DNA from: Phycisphaerae bacterium
GTDB taxonomy: Bacteria; Planctomycetota; Phycisphaerae; Sedimentisphaerales; Anaerobacaceae
Assembly: GCA_030604525.1 (NCBI GenBank)
Contig: JAUVVQ010000004.1
Location: 1-64,000, forward strand
DNA length: 64,000 bases
Direction: 5' to 3'
Shown here one piece after another: positions 8,631-15,694 of this stretch (position 1 is its first letter; the number at the start of each line of letters is the position of its first letter). The position numbers were made by a program, and so were the translations under genes. Below the pieces are notes generated by a model that had not been told where the DNA came from, searched no databases, and worked only from the letters and a program-made list of their open reading frames with translations.

Positions 8631-9557
8631 ATGACACACTCCAAAAAGGGTTTTACACTTATCGAGCTTTTGGTAGTAATTGCCATTATCGCGCTTTTGA
8701 TGTCTATTTTGGCGCCTGCCCTTACGAAGGTAAGAGAGCAGGCAAAAAATGCATTATGTATGTCTCGACTTCACCAGTGGGGAGCAATCTTCAATATGTA
8801 TGCGGAGGATAATAACGGTCATCTAACCGGTTTTCATGAAGTGAAAACCGGTGATAAAACCTATGCTCCGCCGGGTGCCAATATTGACGGCTTTCATGAG
8901 CATTGCTGGGTGCCGAGATTACATCATTTTTACGCTGAGAAGATAAAATACACACAAGTGAGCGGACAATGGAAAGCCCAGACAGCGAACTGGAAGTTTT
9001 GTATGTGCCCTGCGACAAACAAGACCTAGCTTGACGGCGAATTCGCCGGTCCAATGACCGGCTGGGACTTCAGGTGGGTACAGGAATACGCTGACCAGGA
9101 GTATTATTCCTATTATGATTCTGCATTCGGCAGCTATGGTAAAAACTCCTGGGTTACTGAGTCAGTGCTCAATGGAAACACAACTCCCTCTATGTGGTAT
9201 GACCTTGCGACGTTAGCCTGGCACAACACGCGTGTAAGGGGAACCGGCAGGATACCGCTTTTCGGCGACTGTACTATGATGGGCGGTTTCCCCGAGCCCA
9301 CAAATGGGGTTCCTGGTGTAGCTTATCGTGAGCCGATGCAAGGCGATGGCGAAATAAACCGATGGTGCATAGACCGGCACAACCTGAAGATCAACATGGT
9401 TTTCCTCGATTTTACCGTCAGACAAGTAGGCCTCAAGCAACTCTGGCAGTTATACTGGCATCGCAACTGGGACCTGAGTTTAGCACCTGACCCCAGAAAC
9501 CCGGAGCTATGGTCGAGCTGGATTTGGCCTTCGCCTGTAATAGAATTAGGATTTTAA
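8631..9557 (+). pseudogene. Type II secretion-type pseudopilin with one in-frame TAG
   Basis: The reading frame is continuous from ATG 8631 (good AAGGAG) to TAA 9557, 309 codons, except for a single TAG at 9027-9029. The first part has the prepilin cleavage and methylation motif KGFTLIELLVVIAIIALL followed by the long hydrophobic helix. The second part, listed in the ORF track as 9054-9557, has the C-terminal RHNLKINMVFLDF, a variant of the H-X9-DG pilin tail of Planctomycetes. The interruption falls in CMCPATNKT-stop-LDGEF, a region that in relatives is an ordinary CPM/ATKT segment, and no frameshift is present. It could be a recent nonsense allele, a sequencing or assembly error, or readthrough. 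A terminator follows the second part. Confidence 0.75.
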
Positions 9558-9580
9558 GATATTAAGAATGAGCAGGGATA

Positions 9581-9605
9581 AGGCCGGCATTAATGCCGGC
9601 CTTTT
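9581..9605 (+). terminator. Rho-independent terminator after the pseudopilin gene
   Basis: AGGCCGGCAT pairs with ATGCCGGCCT across a minimal loop and is followed by TTTTTAT. It lies 24 bases after the stop and is also usable from the opposite strand, where the HTH-receiver gene ends. Confidence 0.85.
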
Positions 9606-9641
9606 TATCTGTAAATGAAGGGCTGATTTGGCAAGTTGGAT

Positions 9642-10220
9642 TTAGTAAATAATCGCGGTCGCTTCCTCAATTGTTTTTATGACCTCCTCAACGGGGGAGG
9701 ATTTGGTTACGTAAGCGTCGAAGCCCTTCTGTAGAAGTGCGGAAGCTTCTGAGTCGTTTAGCGGGTTTACTATGGCAATTATTTTTACCGTTTGCAGTTC
9801 CCGGTCTGAACGGATGCTTTTAGATATTTGTTTTGCTTCAATATCTTCTGAGAGCAGATTTATCAGCAGCACATGGGGGACAAATCGCTGAGCAATCATT
9901 CCAGTCTCAAAAGTGTTTGAGACAGATTGCACTTCATAGTTTCCTTTTTCTTTTAAACCCTGCTCCAGGTTTGATGTGTCCTCTTTGTTGCTATCTACTA
10001 TAAGCACTCTAAGTTTCCCGATTAGCAGACCTGTCAGAGGCATATCATGGGTTTTCATAAATCTAACCAGGTTGTTCAGAGGTATGCGTCTATCCTTGCT
10101 TCCGGGAATTCGATAGCCTTTTAGCTGTCCCTTGTCGAACCATTTAGAAACAGTTCGAGGTGCAACATTACATATTTTGGCTACTTCGCCGGTTGTTAAT
10201 ACATTTTTACCTTTTGACAT
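9642..10220 (-). CDS. HTH (AlpA/MerR-like) DNA-binding protein with degenerate receiver domain
   Basis: About 192 aa from ATG 10220, which follows a GGGGGAAA; the ORF track extends 27 residues upstream without support. Residues about 7-60 are an excisionase/MerR-type helix-turn-helix (LTTGEVAKICNVAPRTVSKWF, then DRRIPLNNLVRFMK). Residues about 68-190 are a CheY-like receiver (KLRVLIVDSNKED). The phosphoacceptor position reads VLLINLL where a receiver has D, and the switch threonine region reads AIVNP; only the distal lysine (VTKSSP) is kept. It therefore probably does not accept phosphate by the normal route and may act as a constitutive or ligand- or partner-controlled regulator. No histidine kinase is nearby. 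Confidence 0.82.
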   Translation of the reverse strand: MSKGKNVLTTGEVAKICNVAPRTVSKWFDKGQLKGYRIPGSKDRRIPLNNLVRFMKTHDMPLTGLLIGKLRVLIVDSNKEDTSNLEQGLKEKGNYEVQSVSNTFETGMIAQRFVPHVLLINLLSEDIEAKQISKSIRSDRELQTVKIIAIVNPLNDSEASALLQKGFDAYVTKSSPVEEVIKTIEEATAIIY

Positions 10221-10510
10221 ATTGCATTTCCCCCTTAATTTTAGCACCACAACAGTCGCTAATTCGGCCATTTTAAGGGTTTTTATAACCTCCAGATACA
10301 AATAACAGTTTAAATTACCAATAAATACGTTTCTATTTTGTTATACGTCCCATAAGCGATTTTAGACGAGATGAAATGTATTAAATTTATGTTAAGGTCA
10401 GGAGCTTTGGCGTGCTGGTATAGGCGGAATAAAATGCCTTTGATTTGTGCTTTTAAAACAGTTAGAATGCACATCAGAAGGTTTTAGATAGTTTTAGACA
10501 AGGAGCCGTT
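10221..10510. other. Divergent intergenic region, regulator / DegT aminotransferase
   Basis: 290 bases between the divergent HTH-receiver gene and the aminotransferase gene. It is AT-rich. AAGGAG directly precedes ATG 10511. No clear promoter pair, riboswitch or repeat is visible. Confidence 0.4.
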
Positions 10511-11632
10511 ATGCAAATTTATCTTTCCAGACCTGATATAGTAGAGCAGGATATTCAGGCGGTTTGTGAAGTTCTTCGGAGCCCCAATCTCTCTCTCGGT
10601 CCGAAACTTGGCCAGTTCGAAAGAGCTTTTGCCGAATACATTGGTCGAAAAAGATGTGTGGCTGTCAACAGCGGAACCAGCGGTCTGTTTCTATGCCTGA
10701 GTGCTTTGGGCATCGGGGCGGGCGATGAGGTGATTACCACGCCGTTTACTTTTATCTCGTCGGCAACATCGATTATGATGACCGGAGCCAGGCCTGTTTT
10801 TGTTGATATTGACCCGAGGAGCTTGAATATAAACCCGGAGAAGATTGAGAGCAAAATAAACGAGAGCACCAAAGCGATATTGCCTGTTGAGATTTTCGGC
10901 AATCCGAGAGGTATTGAAGAAGTTTGCAGCATTGCCCAAAAGCATAATCTGGCCGTTGTTGAAGACAGTTGTGAAGCCCTCGGCTCGGCGGTAAATAACA
11001 AAAAGGCAGGCGGCTTCGGCGAGATGAGTGTCTTTGCTTTCTATCCTAATAAACAAATAACCACCGGTGAGGGGGGAGTTATTCTTACCGATGACGATGA
11101 TTTGGCTGACTTGTGTCTTTCACTTCGCAACCAGGGAAGGGGCAAAAAGGGCGAATGGTTAAACCACGAGCGACTGGGTTATAATTTTCGGCTCAGTGAC
11201 ATCAATTGTGCTCTCGGAATCTCCCAGCTTGGCAGGATTGGCCAAATCATTGAGAAAAGAAGCCAGGTTGCCAGATGGTATCAGGAAAATCTCGCGGATG
11301 ACGAGAGGTTAATCGTTCCGACGGAACCGGATGGGTGCAGGATGAGCTGGTTTGTCTTTGTTGTCCGTCTCAGGGAAAGCTTCTCTCGTGACCAGCGTGA
11401 TGAGGTCCTTCGGGTTATGACAAAGGCAGGCATACAGGTGAGCAACTATTTCTCTCCCCTTCACTTGCAGCCGTTTGTTGCTGACGAATTCGGTTACAAA
11501 AACGGTGATTTCCCTGTTACAGAGGCCGTTTCTGAAAGGACGATTGCTTTGCCGTTCTATAATAATCTTAGCAGGGAAGAAGTCAAAACCGTTTGCGGAA
11601 ATCTGAAAGATGTATTGGCCAAGGTAGAATAG
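10511..11632 (+). CDS. DegT/DnrJ/EryC1/StrS family aminotransferase
   Basis: A PLP-dependent sugar aminotransferase of 373 aa, the usual length. These enzymes transfer an amino group to a keto-sugar nucleotide in cell-envelope or O-antigen synthesis. Visible motifs are NSGTSGLFLCL (phosphate binding), TPFTFISSATSI, the aspartate/glutamate in VVEDSCEALGS, and the Schiff-base lysine in FYPNKQITTGEGG. The AAGGAG before ATG 10511 supports the start. It stands alone between unrelated genes. Which nucleotide sugar it acts on cannot be told; some members are instead regulators or dehydratases. Confidence 0.88.
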   Translation: MQIYLSRPDIVEQDIQAVCEVLRSPNLSLGPKLGQFERAFAEYIGRKRCVAVNSGTSGLFLCLSALGIGAGDEVITTPFTFISSATSIMMTGARPVFVDIDPRSLNINPEKIESKINESTKAILPVEIFGNPRGIEEVCSIAQKHNLAVVEDSCEALGSAVNNKKAGGFGEMSVFAFYPNKQITTGEGGVILTDDDDLADLCLSLRNQGRGKKGEWLNHERLGYNFRLSDINCALGISQLGRIGQIIEKRSQVARWYQENLADDERLIVPTEPDGCRMSWFVFVVRLRESFSRDQRDEVLRVMTKAGIQVSNYFSPLHLQPFVADEFGYKNGDFPVTEAVSERTIALPFYNNLSREEVKTVCGNLKDVLAKVE

Positions 11633-11698
11633 CAGTGATTTGGAATTAGCCGTATATATCATATACTTTATTGGTGCAGGCGAAGATTTTTTTGATTT

Positions 11699-11711
11699 TC
11701 AGCCGATAAAA
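11699..11711 (+). promoter_or_regulatory. Sigma-28-like promoter element (copy 1)
   Basis: TCAGCCGATAAAA contains GCCGATAA, identical to the sigma-28/FliA -10 consensus. GAAGATTT lies 12 bases upstream, near the expected -35. The same 13 bases occur at 23903, both times about 100-210 bases upstream of a plus-strand gene and followed by GGAGAATGG. The function is inferred. Confidence 0.3.
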
Positions 11712-11904
11712 AGGTCTTTAAATCTGGTATTCTGGGGAGAATGGAGCCGCAGAAATTTGAAGTGTTTTAAGTCTGTCCGGCTGACTGCACGTTGAGAATA
11801 ATTCGAGCTGTTATTTGGAAAATGGTATTTTGTTTTATACAATTTAGGTGAAACAGCTTTAAATGCCAGGGAAGGTGAACGCGTTTTAGAAGGGGGAGAA
11901 GCCG

Positions 11905-12171
11905 ATGGGTTGGAGAACGAAGCTTGTATTTTTGCTAGTTGTGTTTTTTGCTGGTTTTATAACGGGTATTTATTGTCTTTCTCCAGTGACGGATGAACAG
12001 AGGGCCGAGGTTTCTTCTAAAGGGTTTATTTATTCAGCCCTGAAGTCAGATGAATTTGCAAAGTCTTTTAATAGCGGCATTCATAAGTGTATCAGTTTCA
12101 GCAAGGATGCCGTCAAGCAGACCGGCGAATACTTACATACTAAAATCGAGGATTACAAAAAGGACAGTTAA
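11905..12171 (+). CDS. Small single-pass membrane protein, unknown function
   Basis: 88 aa with an N-terminal transmembrane helix or uncleaved signal anchor (LVFLLVVFFAGFITGIYCL) followed by a 60-residue polar, lysine-rich outer segment. It has a good Shine-Dalgarno (AGAAGGGGGAG) and an upstream sigma-28-like element about 200 bases away. I recognise no family. A pair of perfect hairpins follows it. The clear ribosome site and hydrophobic start argue that it is real. Confidence 0.6.
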   Translation: MGWRTKLVFLLVVFFAGFITGIYCLSPVTDEQRAEVSSKGFIYSALKSDEFAKSFNSGIHKCISFSKDAVKQTGEYLHTKIEDYKKDS

Positions 12172-12241
12172 GTGGTTTGTCATAATGCCATTGTTGTTTT
12201 AATTGATAGCAATTGCATATACGCTTAACAGGAGGAGGTAT

Positions 12242-12451
12242 ATGCGACGAATTTGGCCGTGGTTTCCGCCGAACCACGGCCATTTTGCTGCGCTGCAAAG
12301 AACGCTGCCGAACAAATTGCCCGGCAGCGTTGACTTTATTTCTCAATTGAAGTCTATAACAAAATTGTTACTCTTCGTCCGGTACTATTTTTGCACCTTC
12401 CGGAATTTCAAACTTGAAAATCCCTTCCGGTATAGTGACATTATATTCTAA
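12242..12451 (+). CDS. Doubtful short ORF with very strong ribosome site
   Basis: ATG 12242 follows AGGAGGAGGTAT, one of the strongest Shine-Dalgarno sequences in the window, and opens a 69-codon frame (MRRIWPWFPPNHGHF...). Against it: both perfect hairpins lie inside it, and its 3' third is antisense to the end of the next gene. It may be a leader-like peptide or chance. Confidence 0.2.
   Translation: MRRIWPWFPPNHGHFAALQRTLPNKLPGSVDFISQLKSITKLLLFVRYYFCTFRNFKLENPFRYSDIIF
12255..12281 (+). terminator. Perfect 10-bp hairpin
   Basis: GGCCGTGGTT and AACCACGGCC form a 10-bp stem with a 7-base loop, then ATTTTGC. It lies between two convergent genes and probably ends transcription from the small membrane protein gene, although the U-tract is weak. 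Confidence 0.5.
12301..12331 (-). terminator. Second perfect 10-bp hairpin
   Basis: AACGCTGCCG and CGGCAGCGTT pair over 10 bp with an 11-base loop, 36 bases after the stop of the minus-strand anti-sigma-like gene. It is probably a terminator serving that gene. U-richness is only moderate on either strand. Confidence 0.5.
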
Positions 12452-13192
12452 GCTATCTATTCTTTTGACGCCTTCGTCAGGATCGCATTTGAGCGCTTCC
12501 ATATCAATTGGCAATTTCGTCTCGGGATCAATGCGGAAAATATACTCCTTTTCCCCAATGTTTCCTTGAGCGAGAGTACACATATGAACACGAATTACTT
12601 CCTGTTGGAGATCTTCATCAAATTGGAAATGGAATTGTAACTCACCATGGTGTTGTTGCACCCAATTGACCAAATCTTCAAAAAAGTGGGAAAAACGTAC
12701 TTCGGATGCGGGGACATATTTGCTTCGGATTCTCACAAGATTTTTATCTTTGTAGTAGTAATAGGTCGCCTGGGGGGTTCCCACAATCAAAAAATTGCCC
12801 TGATCTGCATAATAATATTCTTCCCGGCCCGTCTCAGGATTTATCTGAACCCAAATTTCTCCCGGACTATTATCCCAATTGGTACAATATGCGTGTACTG
12901 AATGAATAGAACGCATTGCTTCAATTGTTTGCTCAATGGCATAGGCGGGGGCGACTGAGTAATTTAGAATTGTAACAATAGATGCGACAATTAGTAAGAC
13001 TGCTGCCGCTACGGCTAATTTTGTAATTGGCTTATTCATAATCATTCTCCAGATTTGTATTTGCCGAGGAGGGCGGTTTGACAGCGCATCAAGCAGGTCT
13101 TTTTCGAGCTTGTCGCGATGGCTGGGGTCAGGGGTGTCATCGAACTGAATTCCACGAATAAAATCTTCGAATCTTTTTTCTTTATCAGTCAT
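12368..13192 (-). CDS. Membrane-anchored LolA-like protein paired with sigma factor
   Basis: 274 aa. A cytoplasmic N-terminal part of about 50 residues (KRFEDFIRGIQFDD) is followed by one transmembrane helix (KLAVAAAVLLIVASIVTIL) and a beta-rich outer domain of about 190 residues. The outer domain has the look of LolA/RseB-type lipoprotein-carrier folds (YAIEQTIEAMRSIHSV, then FRIDPETKLPIDM). GGAGG precedes the ATG, and the start lies three bases after the stop of the sigma-factor gene. By order and topology it is a putative anti-sigma factor whose outer domain senses envelope state. Sequence families of this kind are common in Planctomycetes; direct evidence of sigma binding is lacking. Confidence 0.65.
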   Translation of the reverse strand: MTDKEKRFEDFIRGIQFDDTPDPSHRDKLEKDLLDALSNRPPRQIQIWRMIMNKPITKLAVAAAVLLIVASIVTILNYSVAPAYAIEQTIEAMRSIHSVHAYCTNWDNSPGEIWVQINPETGREEYYYADQGNFLIVGTPQATYYYYKDKNLVRIRSKYVPASEVRFSHFFEDLVNWVQQHHGELQFHFQFDEDLQQEVIRVHMCTLAQGNIGEKEYIFRIDPETKLPIDMEALKCDPDEGVKRIDSLEYNVTIPEGIFKFEIPEGAKIVPDEE

Positions 13193-13195
13193 TTT

Positions 13196-13867
13196 TCAAA
13201 CCTCCTGCTGGGCGGAAGTAATTTTCTTTCGCAGTTTTGCAAGTGCTCTTGCTAATTGGCTGCGTATGGTTCCGTTACTGCTGCCCAAAACCTCGGCAAT
13301 TTCGGTTAGTTTCAAATTTTCAAAAAAACGCAGTGTGATGATAGTTTGGTATCTTGGCCTTAGCTCGAACATCACTTGTTTTAAAAGAGCGATTCTTTCA
13401 GATTTATTTGATGATTTCAGACAGTTGGCGGCCTGGTTATCAGCATTATTAAATGCCTTTTTTAAAAAGCTTTTTCTGCGAATGGTTTTCCTGAAGCAGT
13501 TATTGACTTCATTGGTTGCGATTTTATAGAGCCAGCTGCGAAACTCTCGTTCATTGCCTCTGAAGCGGTCGAAATTTTCGACAACACTTAGAAATACCGT
13601 TGACGTTACGTCCTCGGCTGTTTGTCTTTCGAACAATCGATGGACGCAGTAACGAAGGACTGCATCGTAATGCCGGTGATACAACCTAGCAAAGTCCACA
13701 AGGTTATTGCGTGCTTTGGCTATTAACTGAGCTTCATTCACCGGACGCCCGTTTTCGTTTAAGCTAATGTTTGTTCTCCACAGATTTTTTGAACCGGTAC
13801 AACTATCATCACAATTATAAATGCGCAGAAAGACAAAACGTGGCAAAAAATAAAAAAATCCTGCCAC
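13196..13867 (-). CDS. Sigma-70 family (ECF-type) sigma factor
   Basis: Region 2 is clear (YDAVLRYCVHRLFERQTAEDVTSTVF, FRSWLYKIATNEVNN), as is region 4 (KLTEIAEVLGSSNGTIRSQLARAL). The ORF track start (GTG 13867) touches the DUF434 stop but adds about 40 residues with no sigma homology; an internal GTG at 13741 (VNEAQLIAKARNNL) is an alternative. It is transcribed after the DUF434 gene and directly before its anti-sigma-like partner, with a 3-base gap. Targets are unknown. Confidence 0.82.
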   Translation of the reverse strand: MAGFFYFLPRFVFLRIYNCDDSCTGSKNLWRTNISLNENGRPVNEAQLIAKARNNLVDFARLYHRHYDAVLRYCVHRLFERQTAEDVTSTVFLSVVENFDRFRGNEREFRSWLYKIATNEVNNCFRKTIRRKSFLKKAFNNADNQAANCLKSSNKSERIALLKQVMFELRPRYQTIITLRFFENLKLTEIAEVLGSSNGTIRSQLARALAKLRKKITSAQQEV

Positions 13868-13868
13868 A

Positions 13869-14585
13869 TTATGACAGGTTTACTATGTAAGCTTTATGGA
13901 GCTTGCTCTCGATAATGTTTCGGGTCAGATTGGCCCATTGCTGACAACCGTCGAGTATAACACTATCGCTGCTGACCACAGTCAAGTCACTTTTTATCAG
14001 TCTGGCATCTGGGCTGTTAAGGAGTTCGATTTCCCATTTCCATTTGTTTTCGTGCGCCAGTTGTTCGATAAGTTTTTTGAGTCGTCCGCTGTTGGATACC
14101 GGCCTATCCAGAAGCCAGAGCGTTTTGCCGGCGTGGATTTCTTTTAAGAATTTGCCAGTAAGTTCAATAGCGGGGATAGTTTCGGTAACTTTGCGGTATG
14201 TTCCGTGTATGCTTGCTAAATCGCGGAAGCATCCGTCACATCCTTTGAAGATTACTCCGCCTGCCATAGCCGCCTCGATGGTGATTAAAAGGTTGTATCC
14301 GTCAATGACGATGTTCTGCTGCTTTAACCGGGATGGTTCGACCATTTTCTTTTTCCTTGATGCTGATTGTTGGTCTGAACAGGCGCTTCGCATAATCGCC
14401 AGCCGTTGTCTTTCGGTAAGCCCGAATTTGTCACCTACCAGTTTAAGAGAGCTTTTCTGAGCATAACCTTTGGTAAGCAGTAGAGAATAATCTTCCAGAG
14501 CTTGACGCAAGCCAGCTATATTTGCGGGACAGAAAAGTTTCGCATCGTTTGGATGCGGTCCTCTATGCGTTCGTTTATCAGGCAT
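13869..14585 (-). CDS. DUF434/DUF5616 family protein
   Basis: 238 aa. The N-terminal half (about 1-60) resembles DUF434 (HPNDAKLFCPANIAGLRQALEDYSLLLTKGY). The C-terminal half (about 85-235) has IVIDGYNLLITIEAAMAG and a LLDRPVSNSGRLKKLI strand, giving a PIN/NYN-like alpha/beta look with conserved aspartates (IDGYN, LLDRP, SSDSVILDG). It could therefore be a nuclease-like protein; no function is established that I know of. AGGAA precedes ATG 14585. It is the first gene of a three-gene run with the sigma pair. Confidence 0.75.
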   Translation of the reverse strand: MPDKRTHRGPHPNDAKLFCPANIAGLRQALEDYSLLLTKGYAQKSSLKLVGDKFGLTERQRLAIMRSACSDQQSASRKKKMVEPSRLKQQNIVIDGYNLLITIEAAMAGGVIFKGCDGCFRDLASIHGTYRKVTETIPAIELTGKFLKEIHAGKTLWLLDRPVSNSGRLKKLIEQLAHENKWKWEIELLNSPDARLIKSDLTVVSSDSVILDGCQQWANLTRNIIESKLHKAYIVNLS

Positions 14586-14727
14586 ATATTCCTGCTTTTA
14601 CTTAACCTCTTATCAGCTTGTATAATAAGTTACAACAGGACGGTTGACAAGCTTCGAGAAAAACAAATTGACATTAACTGCGTGTGCATCTAACATTAGA
14701 TTTTTAGAGATTTTGTAAGGTCTGAAG

Positions 14728-15585
14728 ATGCCCAGTCACAATTTATCGCGTATAAAGATAGATGATTTGGATATAATCGGCTATTCGATTGCCGGCGAAG
14801 AGACCGTTGTCGCAATGCCGCAGCTGGATGTCTGCTTCGATATCGGCAAAGCTCCTGAACAGGTTATCTCCATAAATAATATTCTGCTTACACACGGGCA
14901 TATGGATCATTCTGCCGGTATTGCTTATTATCTGTCCCACAGGAATTTCTGCGGGCAAAAACCCGGCACTATTGTAGCGCCGCAAAATATGATAGCAAAT
15001 ATGAGGAAGATAATCAACGTCTGGGGGAAGCTGGACGGCAACGAAATACCGGCTAATCTTGTGGGCGTAAAACCCGGCGACGAATACAACATCAAGCCCA
15101 ATTTAATAGCGAGGGTCTTTCCAACCAAACACAGCAGGGGCTCTGTCGGGTTCAGCGTGATAGAAAAGAGAAAAAAGCTAAAACAGGAATACATAGAGCT
15201 TAACAGCCGACAGATAGTAGAGCTGAAAAGGCAGGGCGTCGAGATTGATTATCCTCTTGAAATACCGATTGTTACCTACCTTGGTGACACTCAGTATGTT
15301 GATTTCTCACAATTGAATTACATCAAAGAAAGCAGAATACTCATTGCCGAATGTACTTTTTATGAAACCGAGCACAGCGGCAGGGCTGAGGCGGGTAAGC
15401 ATATGCATATCAAGGAATTTACTAATCTTTTGGAAGACCTGGACAATGAGCATATCATTATCACCCATACTACTCAGCGGACACCTATGCGTGAAATACG
15501 AAGGATATTAAAAGAGACCCTCTCGCCGCAAATACACGGCAAGATTATACTGCTTATGGACAAGAGACCAGGTTTGAGGGGTTGA
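14728..15585 (+). CDS. MBL-fold hydrolase, RNase Z-like
   Basis: 285-aa metallo-beta-lactamase-fold enzyme. The metal-binding signature is LLTHGHMDHSAG (HxHxDH), with a further FPTKHSRGSVGF histidine, YLGDTQYVDF aspartate and IIITHTTQR histidine in the expected order, which fits ribonuclease Z-type proteins. Compared with RNase Z (about 300-330 aa) the tRNA-binding exosite arm is replaced by a helical KKLKQEYIELNSRQIVELK segment. It may process tRNA 3' ends or another phosphodiester. It is monocistronic and divergent from the DUF434 gene. Confidence 0.8.
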   Translation: MPSHNLSRIKIDDLDIIGYSIAGEETVVAMPQLDVCFDIGKAPEQVISINNILLTHGHMDHSAGIAYYLSHRNFCGQKPGTIVAPQNMIANMRKIINVWGKLDGNEIPANLVGVKPGDEYNIKPNLIARVFPTKHSRGSVGFSVIEKRKKLKQEYIELNSRQIVELKRQGVEIDYPLEIPIVTYLGDTQYVDFSQLNYIKESRILIAECTFYETEHSGRAEAGKHMHIKEFTNLLEDLDNEHIIITHTTQRTPMREIRRILKETLSPQIHGKIILLMDKRPGLRG

Positions 15586-15618
15586 TATTAGATGAGTTGT
15601 TGCGGCTTGATTGTTTAC

Positions 15619-15661
15619 CCAAACTGTAAAGAGTTGTCCGTAAAGCTAAACTTCAGTTTGG
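15619..15661. promoter_or_regulatory. Inverted repeat upstream of nagB fusion
   Basis: CCAAACTG (15619-15626) and CAGTTTGG (15654-15661) are perfect 8-bp inverted copies, centre to centre 35 bases apart, ending 33 bases before the nagB start. They could be an operator or the end structure of the MBL gene. Confidence 0.25.
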
Positions 15662-15694
15662 TCTAAAGTAACTGAGAATTGGAGTGCAGAAAAA

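Noticed and set aside
8570-8812. 80-aa plus ORF before the pseudopilin
   Set aside because: Overlaps the pilin signal segment in another frame; the pilin motif decides the frame.
9027-9029. Pyrrolysine at TAG
   Set aside because: No methylamine methyltransferase context, and TAG serves as a normal stop for other genes here; only a general readthrough hypothesis is kept.
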